This document shows, one piece after another, positions 24,601 through 38,000 of a stretch of DNA of 64,000 nt. The notes below the pieces were generated by a model. The model was given only the letters and a program-made list of their open reading frames with translations. It was not told the origin of the DNA and searched no databases. Source of the DNA: Phallusia mammillata (lineage: Eukaryota > Chordata > Ascidiacea > Phlebobranchia > Ascidiidae); contig QLIY01000065.1 of assembly GCA_003260075.1 (NCBI GenBank), positions 217,917 through 281,916 on the forward strand. The letters are read 5' to 3'. Within the stretch, counting starts at the first letter, position 1. Every line of letters begins with the position of its first letter. The position numbers and the translations under genes are program-made.

Positions 24601-27545
24601 CCACTCGCCCGCGCGTTCTCTTCAAACTTGGTCACCGCGTCGTCGCGTTCTGTGGCCGCTTTCTCCAGTCGAGCGTTAAGAGAAGCGATTTGTGATTCGA
24701 ATTTGCTGGTTTGTGATGTTTGCTCGAAGCGCAGTTGCTCTTGCGAGGATAGGCTCTATATGTGAGGAAAAGGTTGTTAAGTTATATATTCACCCAACAC
24801 GTTTTACACTTGCTTGTATTTAACATCACGAAATTCTATTTGCCCAAGGCATACTTTTATCTCATAAAACATTTTGGTTTAGTCTTTTATTTCCACCACA
24901 TACTATTGTTACCGAGCATAATATAAATCAAAATAACAGCTTCTGAAACGCCAAAACATCATCACCCACTCATGCAAACTTATGTTAATTAGTTGTGTGT
25001 AGGTTACATTACCTGTTGGGCTTCTTCCAGGCACTGCTGTAGTTGATCTTTTTCGTGAGCTAACATCTTCTTTTCTTCTTCAAGTGAGTCAACTTGTTTC
25101 TGAAAAACTGCCATACTTGCTTGTTGCTGTTCCAGTAAATTGTGTGAAGTTTGCAATGCCTGTAAAATACATATGTTAAGGAGCTTCAGCACACCACCTT
25201 GGTTGCCAGGAAATAACAGGCAATAAGAACAAGCAACTTAATCAATGGCATACAGCATTATATACAATTTAATAAAAACGATCATACATTGCCAAGTGAA
25301 GTGATTTCCTTGGAAAGTTTTTCTTTTTCAGCTTGCAACTGGATTGAACTTGAATCACGAAGTGCAGTGATTTCACTTGCTTTGTTTCTACACAAAAGCA
25401 AATGTGTTTAAAATTTTACAGACAGGTCAAAATAATTTAAGGTTACCATCAAATTTTTGTAAATTGCTATGACATTCAAGTTTTCAAGTTCTTTCAAGTA
25501 AAGTTTTTAATTAAGTTAAGATTGTATTGTCTTACTGGCATTCTTTAAATAGATTTTCCTTCTCATCTTGCAGATGAATGTACGAGGCCTGTTTCCGGTC
25601 AAGTTTTTCCCGGTAGCTTTCAATTTCAGTGTTAAGTGCTTTACATTCTGTCAGACGTCGATTAGTTTCCTCATCCAGTGCGATTTGCAAAAGATTTTTT
25701 TCTTCTCGTTCGGTTTCATATTGCACATTGATATCTGTTTAAATATAAACAAATTACAAATTTGTTTACGTGTACAAAGTAACTTTATTTACCTTGTAGT
25801 TGCTGTAATTGTTGTTTTAATCTTTGGCACTGTGCTTCAGCATGCAATAGTCTGTCGTCAGCCACAATTGACTGAAAGGAGTTTTCTGAATGATTTGTTG
25901 TTGAGGTTTCATCAGCTGTGGATGACTCACCATCAACCTGTCACAGATATGACAATACATCATTTTGCAACATACAACATGCAGCTACTTATTAGGTATA
26001 ATACCTGCAGACTCAGAGATGTTTCAAAACTCAGTTTAAATACTCGTATTGGTATTAGGAAAAAGGCTGAAATAGGTATATGAATGTTTCTTTCAACAAA
26101 GTCATGATTATTATTGTAACTGGATGGACCTAAAGTTTTTTTTACGCCAATTCAGAATCAAATTGCCACCAGTATGTAATTTAAGAGTACAATTTCCCTA
26201 GCTGTATAACGAATGCACTGCAACTGTAAAAATTACCCCAACATTTAAAAACAAATATAGTAACAAAGTATATATACTAGAAACTTGATCCTACCTCGTC
26301 ATTTACAGACAAAGGATCTTTCCAATCAGACCCATTGGACAAGTTTGGGGTGGAATTTTCTACAGTGTCCAAGGAATCAGTTGCGCCATGTTTTACTTTA
26401 ATTTGCTTCATGGATTCATTCATTTGATCCAGTTCTTCTTTGTGTTTTAGCTGCAAAGCTATCAAAACCAATACACATTATTTCTGGGATCAGTGTAGAT
26501 CAGATGCAACGTAATAAGTATTAACATTTATATTCCCTAAGCTGCTTTTAATATTCACGATGCTAAAACAAGTTTAATGCTGTTTTAAAAACCCACATAT
26601 TTCCCTCTTTACCTAAATACATCACACTGAAACCAAATTACATATTAGATCATTGCAAAGTCAGATGACTGCAAAGCAAATTTTAAACCTACATTCCAAA
26701 CTGGTTTTCAGCACAGTGTTTTGGGCTTGCAATCTTCTTAATTCTGACTCAGTATTACCATCAACCTCTGTGGAATTGGTTTGCGACTTTAAGAGTGAAT
26801 TTTCTTTTTCAAGTTTTTGGACATCCTCTGATAACTGCAACAAAAATAACAAATGAGTCCGCTTTTTTAAGTTGTAGTTTAAAACACACTTACTCTTGTT
26901 AGTTCTTGCATTAAAGTTTGAGATTGCAAGTTAAATTCTTGTTCAGTTTGCTGAAGAAGTGCTTCATATTCCTGACTCTGTTTGCTTTTGTTCATTATCG
27001 AAAGTGCTCTGTAATATACAATAGGTAAAGTTGCATAACGAATGGGTGCTTTTAAAATGTACAACAGAAAACAAGTTCAAACCTTTTCAATTTCATTTGT
27101 TTGTTTAGTTCTTTGTCAAGGCGTGTTTCATTGTCAGTTGTTGCTTTTAATTTCACAGTAAGTTTTTTGTTTTCATCCCGAAGTTGGTAAGCCTCTGTCC
27201 TCAGTTCAATAATTTGAAGCTAATATAATATACAAGATAAAAAATAATAAACATTGTTTCAACATGAGTAATAAAATGAAGCTAGCTTGTGCTTTTCAGT
27301 AAGTTACAGGGCAAACATTTGCATTTTAATTTGAATTGGTGATTAATTTACAACCGCCAAACTTTATTATTGGAAAATTAAAACACCTCAAATTGATACA
27401 CTTTTGCTCAAACATGCATTTACCAGTAAGGAGCAGTACTGTACATCACAGAACAACAAGAGAAGCAAAAACAGATTTTTTAATGAAATAAACATACCTG
27501 AATTCTGTGAAATTCCTCCTCGGAAATGGTTTGCAAACCAGCCAT
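15636..27545 (-). CDS. GRIPAP1: GRIP1-associated protein 1 (GRASP-1) orthologue, coiled coil
   Basis: Long coiled-coil Rab4 effector of recycling endosomes. Exons 5' to 3' (single allele): 27498-27545, 27083-27219, 26894-27008, 26693-26835, 26295-26458, 25793-25937, about 25535-25733, 25288-25389, 25013-25160, 24524-24757, 21026-21237, 19423-19614, 18777-18950, about 18640-18718, 17782-17930, 16848-17064, 16189-16367, 15636-15674. The start MAGLQTISEEEFHRIQ, then QIIELRTEAYQLRDE, matches the family N-terminus (SEEEF and ELRT-x2-YQL-x-DE). The C-terminal exons also match in order: EKKRNEKLQEKLQE, SVSSFSFRDF, QQDKWQLEEQVRHLE, LNRKLTRMLEEEMTKNM, ending DLANLSMQLAKK-stop. Nearly the whole product is heptad-rich. 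The 8 exons from 26894 to 24524 have near-identical second copies at 21675-24156, and the exon 17782-17930 has a second copy at about 18222-18345; neither should be counted twice. The donor at 16189 is gttggt. Confidence 0.85.
15940..16570. repeat. Duplicate ending at a contig join (N at 16570)
   Basis: About 120 bp at 15940-16060 (ggcttcttcagagcgaag onward) recurs at 16450-16569 after a G run at 16438, and breaks at the single N. The sequence just before the G run, CAGGGGTCGGCAACC (16390), resembles the end of a hAT element whose other end is missing. Together this is a join of allelic contigs. Confidence 0.75.
17541..17780. repeat. Direct duplicate around a G run (intron)
   Basis: About 110 bp before the G run at 17660 is repeated right after it with a few percent divergence. 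It lies in an intron of the GRIPAP1-like gene. Confidence 0.75.
17795..18690. repeat. Duplicated GRIPAP1 exon around the G run at 18218
   Basis: The sequence 17795-18217, with the exon encoding GGDGSSVSSFSFRDF, recurs at 18228-18690. Divergence of several percent lies mostly in the intron, and the protein stays the same. This is expected for two alleles of a highly polymorphic genome. Confidence 0.8.
21317..24166. repeat. 2.85-kb duplicate, copy A (GRIPAP1 exons 3-10)
   Basis: Matches 24169-27018 base for base at a constant offset of 2852, with only a handful of substitutions visible (for example gaggcatg here, gcgccatg in copy B). It ends at the single N at 24168. It contains exons 3 to 10 of the coiled-coil gene a second time, in frame. 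Confidence 0.9.
24169..27018. repeat. 2.85-kb duplicate, copy B (GRIPAP1 exons 3-10)
   Basis: Second copy of the block at 21317-24166, directly after the N at 24168. It is continuous with exons 1 and 2 on its upstream side, so it is the better copy for the gene model. A true tandem duplication cannot be excluded without reads, but the bare N at the boundary points to an unmerged overlap. Confidence 0.9.
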
Positions 27546-28010
27546 GATGAACCAAGATTTTATTCAACCGCTGATTCTGATGACCAACTGCACCTTTAGT
27601 GTGTTTTTCAGTCTTTGATTTAAACAAAAAAAATCATGCCATTTTACAATAAACTAAATTTCACTGCCGTAAGCAAATAATGAATATTCAGTGTTTCAAT
27701 TCTCAGCAAGTACATTTTACAAACAGATGCTGTTCTAGTCTCTGAACTGGACATATTCAGCAACAGCTCCAAATCCAATAAAAGTGTTTATTTTAATGAC
27801 ATTTCTTTAAAATGAAAACACGACATACGTTTTAGCTAAACATTTTGCTCTAAAATATTTTGTAGCTGTTCAAAAGAAACTACCTGTCGGCAACATGCAA
27901 GACAGTAAAACAATTTACAACACTCTTACTTGAATCAAACGTAGTATTTTGTTGACTTCCAGTTCCCAGCTGATTATTATCGTCGTATAAATAAGATCTC
28001 TACGTATATT
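27546..28010. other. Intergenic, 5' flank of the GRIPAP1-like gene
   Basis: About 465 bp upstream of the start codon. No exon, repeat or clear promoter motif was recognised. Confidence 0.5.
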
Positions 28011-28289
28011 TTACTTCCAGACATGACTGTCTTTTAGGTAAGTTTTTTTTTTCATTCCGGGGGATACGTAAAGGTCTAAAATTCCCGTTTCTTTGCTTGC
28101 AACATCACTTTTAGTGCTGTTAGTTTTGTGCATTTGCGAGAGACGGCGTCTGCAGTAACTGTACATCACCAAATTACTTAAAACTATCACCACAGGAGAT
28201 TGAACGCAATTATATTTCGAATCAATGGCGTAGCAAACGTAATAGGCAATAAAAATGAAGAATTTTAGGTAACATTTAAAAATCTATAC
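28011..28289 (-). CDS. Possible 3' exon of a small membrane protein, unrecognised
   Basis: After an acceptor-like tgtatag the minus strand reads about 90 residues to a stop at 28011. It opens with two hydrophobic stretches (FFIFIAYYVCYAI and SPVVIVLSNLVMYSY) split by a short Cys-containing loop, then a basic cluster CRRRL and a polar tail. That looks like two membrane segments or one broken segment. No upstream exon was identified and no family is recognised. It overlaps the 3' untranslated side of the next gene on the same strand. Confidence 0.3.
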
Positions 28290-28354
28290 ACAAGAAAAAC
28301 ATCAAGGTAAGTACCCGATTAGGAAAAATACCCCATCTAAAATTAGGTAACAAA

Positions 28355-28855
28355 TCATGACACAGAAATCGGTTGGCTCGTGATTTCAACACTGGCATCA
28401 CCAGGAACCGGTGAGGCGAACTTTTGCCTATGTTGTTGATTACGCTCCACGTCTGCGACATCCTGAGAATGTTGCAAAAACTGAACACTTGCATCGCTGG
28501 TGATTGGCTGTCCATACTCATTACGGGGTGCAAAACCGTAAAAGGTATGGCGGGGATATATTTCCCTAATCCTTGAAACATTTTCAGGTGCCGCAAACTT
28601 GAACCTATATTCGCTTTTGTCCAAAAGCTCAGTTTGCTTCGGTCCTTCAACGTTCTCCTGTAAATTGTACGGATCATAAAGTTAAATTCATAGTAAATTC
28701 GCTTGTCAGGTCTAGGCCTACACACCTCATAAGAAGGCTCATCGTTTGCTTGAATTGGTGGTATGCGGAATAAGTGATTTTCCATGTCACTTGAATCTAG
28801 TGGTTTTATGGCGACGTGTTTTGCAAGAAGAGTTCTTTCCTTGTGGTACAAACTG
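28355..28855 (-). CDS. Unrecognised two-exon product
   Basis: Exon 28730-28855 (LYHKERTLLAKHVAIKPLD through DEPSYE) is followed by exon 28355-28660 (YRFKFAAPENVSRIREIYP, HTFYGFAPRNEYGQP, ending QPISVS-stop). Acceptors cttgcag and a gtgtgt donor support the structure. The product is soluble, with Tyr/Pro/Gly-rich short motifs. Given the ciliary genes next to it, a microtubule inner protein is possible, but that is inference. The first coding exon is not found. It may instead be the 3' end of the CFAP92-like transcription unit. Confidence 0.45.
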
Positions 28856-29019
28856 CAAGCAAAGTAGTTTAAAAACCTGACAAGATCATATGTATCTTAC
28901 CCACAAGCAATCAATAATCTCTGAGAAAAAAATGTAAGCTATCTATTTTTCTCTTGATCAAAAAATAACCACAAAGACAAGATGTTTGTTAAAAACTTTA
29001 TTCGAAAATAAATAATCTC

Positions 29020-32000
29020 AGTAATTCCCTTCCACTTCCCGCTTTCTGGCCTCAAAGACTTCTCGTTCGCTATTTAACTTCACAGTTTGATCTACAGCTT
29101 GCACTTCGCTGCATAGAGGCTGAATTGACTGCCAGCGTTGCTGACGTGTTGAATAACTCATCTTCGCTAAGTATATATCAATGTCTGTTTGTAGAAATCA
29201 GTATGGACAACACAACCATAATAAATACCTTCCTCAAAGTGAAATCACGTAAACACTACTCTTAACACATTTTTATGTAAACAACTAGCGTAATCTGGGC
29301 AAGACAAACTTCTAACTTCGATCTGCAGTAAAAGGATGACATTAAAAATTTTAGTCAGATTTGACTTACTTCATATCATGACCATGCCTTTCGGCAAACA
29401 ATTCATGATTTTCATCTTTGATCGGTATTTTGTTCGACTCCATTGTCCACCTTGTGTCGTCAAATGGACCTGGCACAAAGCCAACATTTTGTTCACGTGA
29501 CTCATCGAACGCAGGAGGCAGTTTTTTCCCACGAATTCTCGCAGCCGTGTCTACACTTGGATTTAACACCTAAAGATAACGGATACGTAAAGTTAGAACT
29601 AAGGTAAAGCTCACTATACTTGGTTATGTGATATGCCTACATTTGTGATGGAAATCAACACCACAATTGTGATTTTGGTCAAGCGATTGAAAACAGCATA
29701 AATTTGTGATTTCAAAAACGCGTTTGGCTTTATTTAGACATTTTGCATACCACAGATAGTGGTGGAATATTAGGGGCTGGCTGTCTGCGTAGTCCAAGTT
29801 TTTTCGGCGAATCCTTGAGAAGATTTGTGAGTCGGTCAAGTTGGTTGGATGCGTTTGTTTGTTCGGTTGCAGCCAAAACGCGGTGAAAGTTCATTTTCGG
29901 GTCATCGACGACCAAACGCGACTTCCATTTTGATTCTTCGTTCCTAAGATAATCAAAATTTAATGTTAATCCCAGCAAAGGTCTTTGTAAATCATTTTAT
30001 ATTTTACCGGCCACAATTTTAACACAGTGTGGTTGAAACTGAGAATGACTGACTACAACAACAAAAAATGACACTCTAAGTGGAACATGAGATAACATAT
30101 CCTTACTTTTTGTGTTCGAGAGCTTCCTGTTTTCTCAAGTTTCCAGCAAGATGTATCGTAACCGGAGATTCACCAAACTTGGAAGGTGGTCGACGATAAA
30201 GTTCAACGTCCTTCGAACGGTTTTCCCACCTGTAAAAAGCACAAAGCGTCACACTTGCGGTCAGTTGCAACGTTTATTTGCCCCCCCCCCCGATAAAGTT
30301 CAACGTCCTTCGAACGGTTTTCCCACCTGTAAAAAGCATAAAGCGTCACACTTGCGGTCAGTTTCAACGTTTATTTGTTTGTTTGCTTAAGATCGCAACA
30401 TTTAAAGCTGTAACCTTACAAGGGATGTAATTATTATACCATTCGAGTCGAGTTTCAATGTATCAGTTTTGATCATTAGATTGGTTGGACAGAAAATTTT
30501 GAAGAAAACCATAGCGACACAGCAGCACTAAAACAATCACCAAGACGAAAAACAGCTGCGCAACGTTAAAACGTTATAGAGCGCAAAATAGTGGAGGACA
30601 CAAATGGGGGATAATGGCTGAAATATGATTGAAAATATGAAGCTATGTATATCCTTACGTCATTCGCTCACGGCTAAGGGTCGGTTCCATAATGTTTCGG
30701 TGCAAAACGTTGTTGCGAAATCGAAGACGTAGTTCCTCTATACGAGATTCGTCCGGCTTAAGCGGATGGACATTGCAAGCCCGACTGTTTTTCACACCGG
30801 GATAAACGAATCCCTCGGCAGTACGCCAGGCGCGTTTCGCTGACTCATCCTGTTCACGGTGGTAAGCATCGACATTTACAGGCACCAACATAGCTGAGTT
30901 GTATGTTGGGTGGTAGGTGTATCTATGATGTAACGTATAACGAATCTCCTCAATGCATTGATAAAAGAACAAGTTAAAGATAAAACAATTTACTTATTGA
31001 GGGTTAGTTTTTTTACAAACGCTTAACGGCTTAAGGAGAACATATTTGCAAATAACCTTCCGTTTGGATCCTCACGGATGAGCATATTTCGTAATATGTC
31101 TTTGCCGAGTTCGGTCGAATTGAGCGTCTGTGTGCTGTAGTTGTGGGCGGGAACGTTTGCTGTGAGAGTTTGAACATCAGGTCGACGACGTTTTCCACTT
31201 TGATTAACCGCGGCCTAAAACAAAAACAATAAATCAATGCATCATAAACTTGCACTTGGGCACAAACGTTTTTTTCTAATTGGAAAAGTTCTAAAACAGG
31301 CTTTTGAGTCAATAATTTAACAGCACGTTTGCAGAAAAAAATCTGTCGACTTCATTAAATTTAAACACAACAAAAAAGAAAGACAATTTTAGCTATTTGT
31401 ACATGTTGCAAATACCACAACTGAAATTTTTTTGTGTTTTGGAGTTAGCAATCGAATATTTTACTTACAATATTCATGCTGACGTAATCTGGCTGGTTGT
31501 AATCCTTCTTTTGATCTAAATACGTCACATACTCCCCGTTGAAGTTGTCCATCGGTGTCCAGTGACGTTTTTGCTGGATTGGTTCCTCAGGTCGATCCTC
31601 AACCACCGATTCAACTGAAAGAATTATGTTACAGTAAAAGTACGTTTTGTTAGATTGTACATAGGGATTTTCCCTATAAGCTACACACACACACTATTTC
31701 ACTTTAGTGGGTATTTTTATTAAAGGCCAGATTTACGCAATGCAATAAAAAGGTTTAAAGGTCACATACATTGCGACCATTCATAAAACGCTGATTTTTA
31801 TGTCCTACAAAATCAACAATGTAACAGGATGACTTTTAAAGTTAGGTTTACCAGGTTGCTGATTTGTGTTGTTGTGGTGATTTTCAAAGTCGTCGTATGT
31901 GAGAGGCACACCAAATTCACGACACATAGAAATCACCATCTCCGACGTTGGGAACAGATTCGAATATGTGACGTCACGCAGACGATTGAGCTGAGTCATC

Positions 32001-35000
32001 TGCAAAATACAATCTTGATTTAGTACATTATTAACATTTTGCTGTGTCCACTTAAAATACAAAAACTATTTTTTAACTTGGTAGGATTTACTGTCTTCTG
32101 TCGAAATTGCTTAAACAACAAGTTTTCGAAGAGTTCTTGCCTAAGAATTTGACAACTTTAAACAAATATTCATTGCTTGAGTCAAATCCTGAAGCTTATT
32201 AGTAAATTGTTCGTACAATATCACAAAGAATTAAAATTAAATTTGCCATGTGATATTTATTGTAAAGTGACAAACTTGTTGGACTTTGGTGATGCAATCC
32301 AGGCATGGTTTTGGCACCATATCTCTCACATACAGAAGTGGTTGCTGAAGTATTTCCCGCATCGCTTGGTGGAGACGAACTCGACACAAATCGACATCGA
32401 GCGAGGCATAGAGTCGGTTGTTGAACGACATAGATGTGTCGTACAGGTGAACAAGTGTTTCACCATCTGTACGGAAAACACTTTTTATTTTGATAAGGAA
32501 CCGGTCACAAAGAATGATTTTATTTTGCATTTATTATCATTGTATTGAAGTTTAGGCTATTCAAATGAAACGAAATACTTATATTATTTAGTTTACCATC
32601 TATTTTTATAACATGATTATGCCGCAATTCAAAATCTAAACTAATTGTCACCACATTCACATAATCACAAAGCCAATTTTACCAGTTATTTCTGTTCTTT
32701 TTACTTCGTCCAGTAATCTTTGCATGGCTCCATCTCTTAGGCCTTCCAACACAACCAGGTGCAAGTTTCCATCAATAACGTGAAACCCGGTGACGATGTC
32801 TAATGTTCGGCTTCTCTTTTGCTCGCTAAAAGACAAGTTAGCTTTAGATTGCATTCTATGCCGAAATAAAAAAAACAAGCTAAACAGCTACTCAACATGG
32901 CTGATCGGAATACACGCACCAAATAAACTGTGAGAAAAAAACATCGTTAACTTTTTTGTGTGGGTGCAAAGCCTAAACTTAATTGTCACATTGTAAAATC
33001 CAACCTTAAAATTTTGTAAATCTGTTTTAGGCCTTTTGTGAATATGTTTTAGGTATTTATTCATTACCATTGCATTAAACAGAAATGCAGCAGTTTAAAT
33101 ATAAAGTGGATGAAAATCCTGCAATCATAACAGTGCTTTAGGTGAGATACGCTATATCACATACACAGTAAGCTTGTATGTTGACAGTGCTGACTCCATC
33201 AAGTTTCGTTCATAATGATCGAGATTAAGAGCTCTGGCGTTGTTCTTTGTGACAAATTCTTCAATTCTTCTCAGAAACTCTTTGTTCGAATAGCTGAAGT
33301 AATAAATTACTCTCGAAAAAGGGCACACCTGAAAAAATAAATCAAAATTTAGCCATCTTAATTACGTAACGAAAATGCAAAGAATAAAAAAGATGGCAAA
33401 GAAATCAAACAATGTGCATTTTCTATAAAAAGTGTCCAAAACATGTTTTTGTCGGTGAAAACAACCATGTCTATTGTCAGTAATTGTATATTTTGAAACA
33501 AAATACCCAAATGACGCTATATTATCCCCCCCCCCCAAAAAGATGGCAAAGAAATCAAACAATGTGCATTTTCTATAAAAAGTGCCCAAAACATGTTTTT
33601 GTCGGTGAACACAACCATGTCTATTGTCAGTCAACGTATATTTTGAAACAAAATACCCAAAGGACGCTATCTTTTATTTTGCGTAATCACCTGGTGTTCC
33701 ATTGGCAGTAGACGTGGGACATTGGGATTAGGCACAAACGGACATCTGAGGTTGAGCTTCATTTTCAGTGTGGTTCCAGCTTGAATGTAGTGTCCAGCTA
33801 GTTGAGGTGGACGCACTGGACGGTCCACAGCGCCAGGGACCCCTACAAGTCGGGTGTTTTCATCGAAATGCGAAGGATCTCGATTCATTTCAGGCAAGCT
33901 GCATGGGTTCACACTTACCTAAACCACAAAAATGTAAAAAAATACCCAACGCAAGCAAAATACCAATCTAATGCACATTGCAGTTTTGCAACTAAAAAGG
34001 ATACGTAAATTTTTATCATTGTGCTTGCGTACGAGTCCTTTAAAGTTTAAAACACAGTTTCGATATTAAGCAAGGCTTGCTAGTAAATAATTTTGACACA
34101 GAAGCTCAAAAAACATGTAACTGTAACTTACTCGCAAATTTAAGCTAGTTTGACCTCTTAGAATGTCCATCAAAGGAACTTTGGCGACGCCGTATGGATC
34201 ATAAGCCTTTTTCTTTGAGTGGAAAGGATTGAATGCGGTTTTCTTGGCACTAATCAGTCCAACATTGGCAAGATCGTTGTCGAATTTTTCCTCACCGAAT
34301 AATGATGGTTTCCTGTGAGTTTATAACTTGTAAAAAGCAATCTTGTCAACTCTATCTAGTTCTGTTTGTTAAAATTTGTCAACTTGAACAAGATGGTAGT
34401 GATGTGCCAAAACTGCAAATGTTCTGTTAGCACTGAGCATTAAAGTGTGTGCTCGGTGCTCGGCCGAGCACGGTCGGTGCATTATGACGTCACAAAAAAA
34501 CCTTTCTACGTTTTAGCTCTACTAGGTCTCTTACGTCACCGGCGGTGTTTTATTAAGCTGGACATGCCCTAAAGTACGCGTTTTTCCACCATCTAATGCA
34601 TTTGAAAAATCATTCGTTTTTGTTCATAGACACCCTTTAGAACACTAGTTACATAGCAGGGTGTTAGCAGGGCATGAATATGCAAATTTAACGCTCGGGT
34701 CAGTTTGTGAAACTGCTCGGCCGAGCACCGAGCATCAAAAACAGCGATGCTCGGTACCGAGTACTCGGGTTCTGGCTCGGCTCGGCCCATCCCTACAAGA
34801 TGGTAAATCTAGTAACCAAACCTTTAGTTATAATTTACCAAAACTAAAATTGAATTGAAACAGAAAAGTGTTTTTTAGCATTTATTCAATAAACTTAAAA
34901 CATAATAGGTCTGTAGTAAAATTAAAGCCATTTTGTAAGCCTATTTCGCACCCAGGTTTTTCTTCTTCTTTCAGGTCGCGATCATGTACGTCAACGTGTA

Positions 35001-38000
35001 AAGACTGACTGTGTATGTATTCCCTCACCATTCCTTCGTTCATTCGGCCTGGATAGAAAAGTGGTAAGTGGAACAAGCACAATGACACAAAACAAAACTA
35101 TTGATATACCAAGTAGAATGACGTGACTGTCTTCAAAGTAAACATGTCTTCCGTGCGGACGACCTTTAGTCACGTGAACAGGATGATTAAGAAAGGAATA
35201 TTTGCAATAAACCGGTTCACATGTATCCGCCAATCTGTTATAAGTTCGTAAAACGCAATCATTAGACCAGAGTATGTGTCAGGAAAATCAATCCATTTCG
35301 TTGCCTACGGTCAATTTTCTCAACACGAAATGCAAAATTTTATTTTAACAATTATCTAGCGATATCTAGCGCTTAAGATTTACCAACTTTAAGAAAAAAG
35401 TGATGTTTTTTAAATTGTGCACAAATTATACAGGGAATACTGACCGTTTAAATATTTAAAATGCGCACCCCCCCCCCATCTAGCGATATCTAGCGCTTAA
35501 GATTTACCAACTTTAAGAAAAAAGTAATGTTTTTTAAATTGTGCACAAATTATACAGGGCATACTGACCGTTTAAATATTTAAAATGCACTGTGGGAATA
35601 ATCTCAGCAAAAGAGAAATAAACCAATCCTGTAAGTAGAGAATCAACACCTATCGAAAAAATATTTAGGATTTTACAACTCACTGAGTATACGGAAGTGG
35701 GGAGTTGGGAAGGTCCTTGACGGACTTGATATTAATGACCAAGGGATTGAGTTCACGCTCAAGGTCATCAGGCAACAATGGACCGTCCAATGATATAGTG
35801 ACCATTGCATCCCTGATGGACCCGTTTGGTTCGACGAGGCGGGACGATAACACCTTTGTACCTATAAAAAGCTTATAATAATGTGACAACAAATAATATT
35901 TAAAATATCTTTATTGCTTGTTGGAACTTAACTACTTTGTCAAATGTTCCTCATTTTTTTTTCAAGCTTGTATAGTACTTGGACACTAAATGCAATGCAC
36001 CAACTGTGTGCTATTTTTAAACTTTAGTCAACTTATATTCGAGAAACTAGATCCTATTCCTAAAGAACAAATATTGTTGATCAAACACTACTTACCAGCA
36101 AATAAATGTTCGAGTTTGACAGAAATGGTAGCAGGCTTAAAGCGAGCGCTGGCAACCGACATTCTGTGTCCTGTTTCACGCATTTTCGATTTCTTTACTT
36201 GCACCCCTTCTTTTTTCTCGTCTTCAACCTCCCTAATAAACATAATCAAGACAACGAGACCGTTAGGCAGGTAAAGGTGCAGTTTGAACATGTACTGTAG
36301 CGATCAACGCGGACTAGTATCTGTGTATATGCGTTTTACAGTACAACATGGTATACTTGTTAAGTTTCATTGTAATTTAAAATACGTGAAATCTGGTACA
36401 ATAGTACAAACTTGAGAACTTCAGGTCCTTAATAGTACAGGAATGCCGTTATTTTTTATTTGCAAAAACGAACAAATTCCAAGCGTGCAAGGTTAATTTA
36501 CTTGGTATCCTGCGTTTTTTGTACTTTTGTGTCCACACTGCGTTTTGACTTTACACTTCCAGACCCCACTTTTCGATTCTTTGCCAATTCTTTTTGCAAT
36601 TTAGCCTGTAATGAGATAGGGCAAGAATCAAGTACCGTATCAGCCACTTAAACTAAAAAAAATCATAAAAAACCTGTTGTTTTTTAAGTTCGCTAATCCG
36701 TTTCTTTTCTTCTTCAGAAGCATTGATGCCAGCTAGACGCCCAAGAGAACTTCGCACACTAAATGTTTTAAAATTCACACATTTATATTTAATAAGGAGG
36801 CTCAAACTGACCTATTGTTTAGAAGTTAATATCAAAGAATAGCATTTACCGAAGAGGTGGTTTACTTTCTCTTGTTACTTCCTCTTCTTTTGGTTTATGC
36901 TTTTCTGCGACTGCAGGCGGGGTTTTAAGTTTTGGTTTAGATTTGGTTTTCTGACTAACGTCCGTTACTGAATCACGCGGTTGTAGGTTTTGCCAACTAT
37001 TAGACTGCTTCGCTACGACCGCTTGTACCTACAAATGAAAACAAAATGATCCTACAAAAAACAAACATCTGTTCTAAAGTAGGAACAATTCAAATACTTT
37101 GTACCTCACGTTTCGTACGAATTATACAAATATCCGGATTAACCGAGGTTTACTGTATTTATGATCAATACGTATCACACTTACGCCCTTTCCCGGAAAA
37201 GCGGCTTCGTTGCCAGATGGAAGTCTGAAAGCTTTAGGTCGATCCGTTCTGGCTTTGATCGAAACCTTTTCCTTGGCATCCCACACTTTCATCTCGATCG
37301 TGTGGTTGTATAGCGAAACCACATTTTTTGAGTTGACTTCTAACTGGTGACTACAAATGGCATAAAGTTAGAACCTGGTGTGCTGAGAAGCGCTTAGGTG
37401 TGTCAATTTTGTTTATTTTTAAAACAGACCTTGTGCAATTGTTAGGAAAAAACGAAAAACCGTACTTGTGCATCCAAGCGACCCATATTTGTTGTCCATC
37501 ATCCCAGGTTTTTACCACTTTTGATTCGTTTTCTGTGAATACTTTTGCTGCCACGGCATAAGTGACCACATCTGTTATTGTTCTGTCGTGTTTTGGTGCA
37601 ACAGTGTACTCGCTGTGAAGGAACTGATGAGGTTTGGGAGCTTCAACAGTACGTTTGTTTCGTTTCATCAGCTCCTCCATTAAACGACTGTTGTCGTCTG
37701 TGGCTGTACGAAAAATAACCAGCAATATGATAAAATAACGTTTGTAGGCTCACTTAAATACAAACATTAAAAGAAAAAATCAGTCCAAAAAAAGTTTTTA
37801 CGAAATGGTCAAACCGAGAAGCTTTATAAAAGGAATAAAATTTGGTAAAACAAATGTACTTACGCTTTGGATATGCTACAGCAACAGTTATTGTGACTGT
37901 TACAAAATGAGAACCACTTTCTTCGACTTCAGGTGTATCAGCAACACCTCCAGCAATGGTTGGGATCGGGATTGTCTCTTCTGTTTTTTTATCATCATCC

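Noticed and set aside
32177..32548. 123-codon plus-strand ORF
   Set aside because: It is antisense to a CFAP92-like exon whose minus-strand reading (LYVRDMVPKPCLD) fits the gene.
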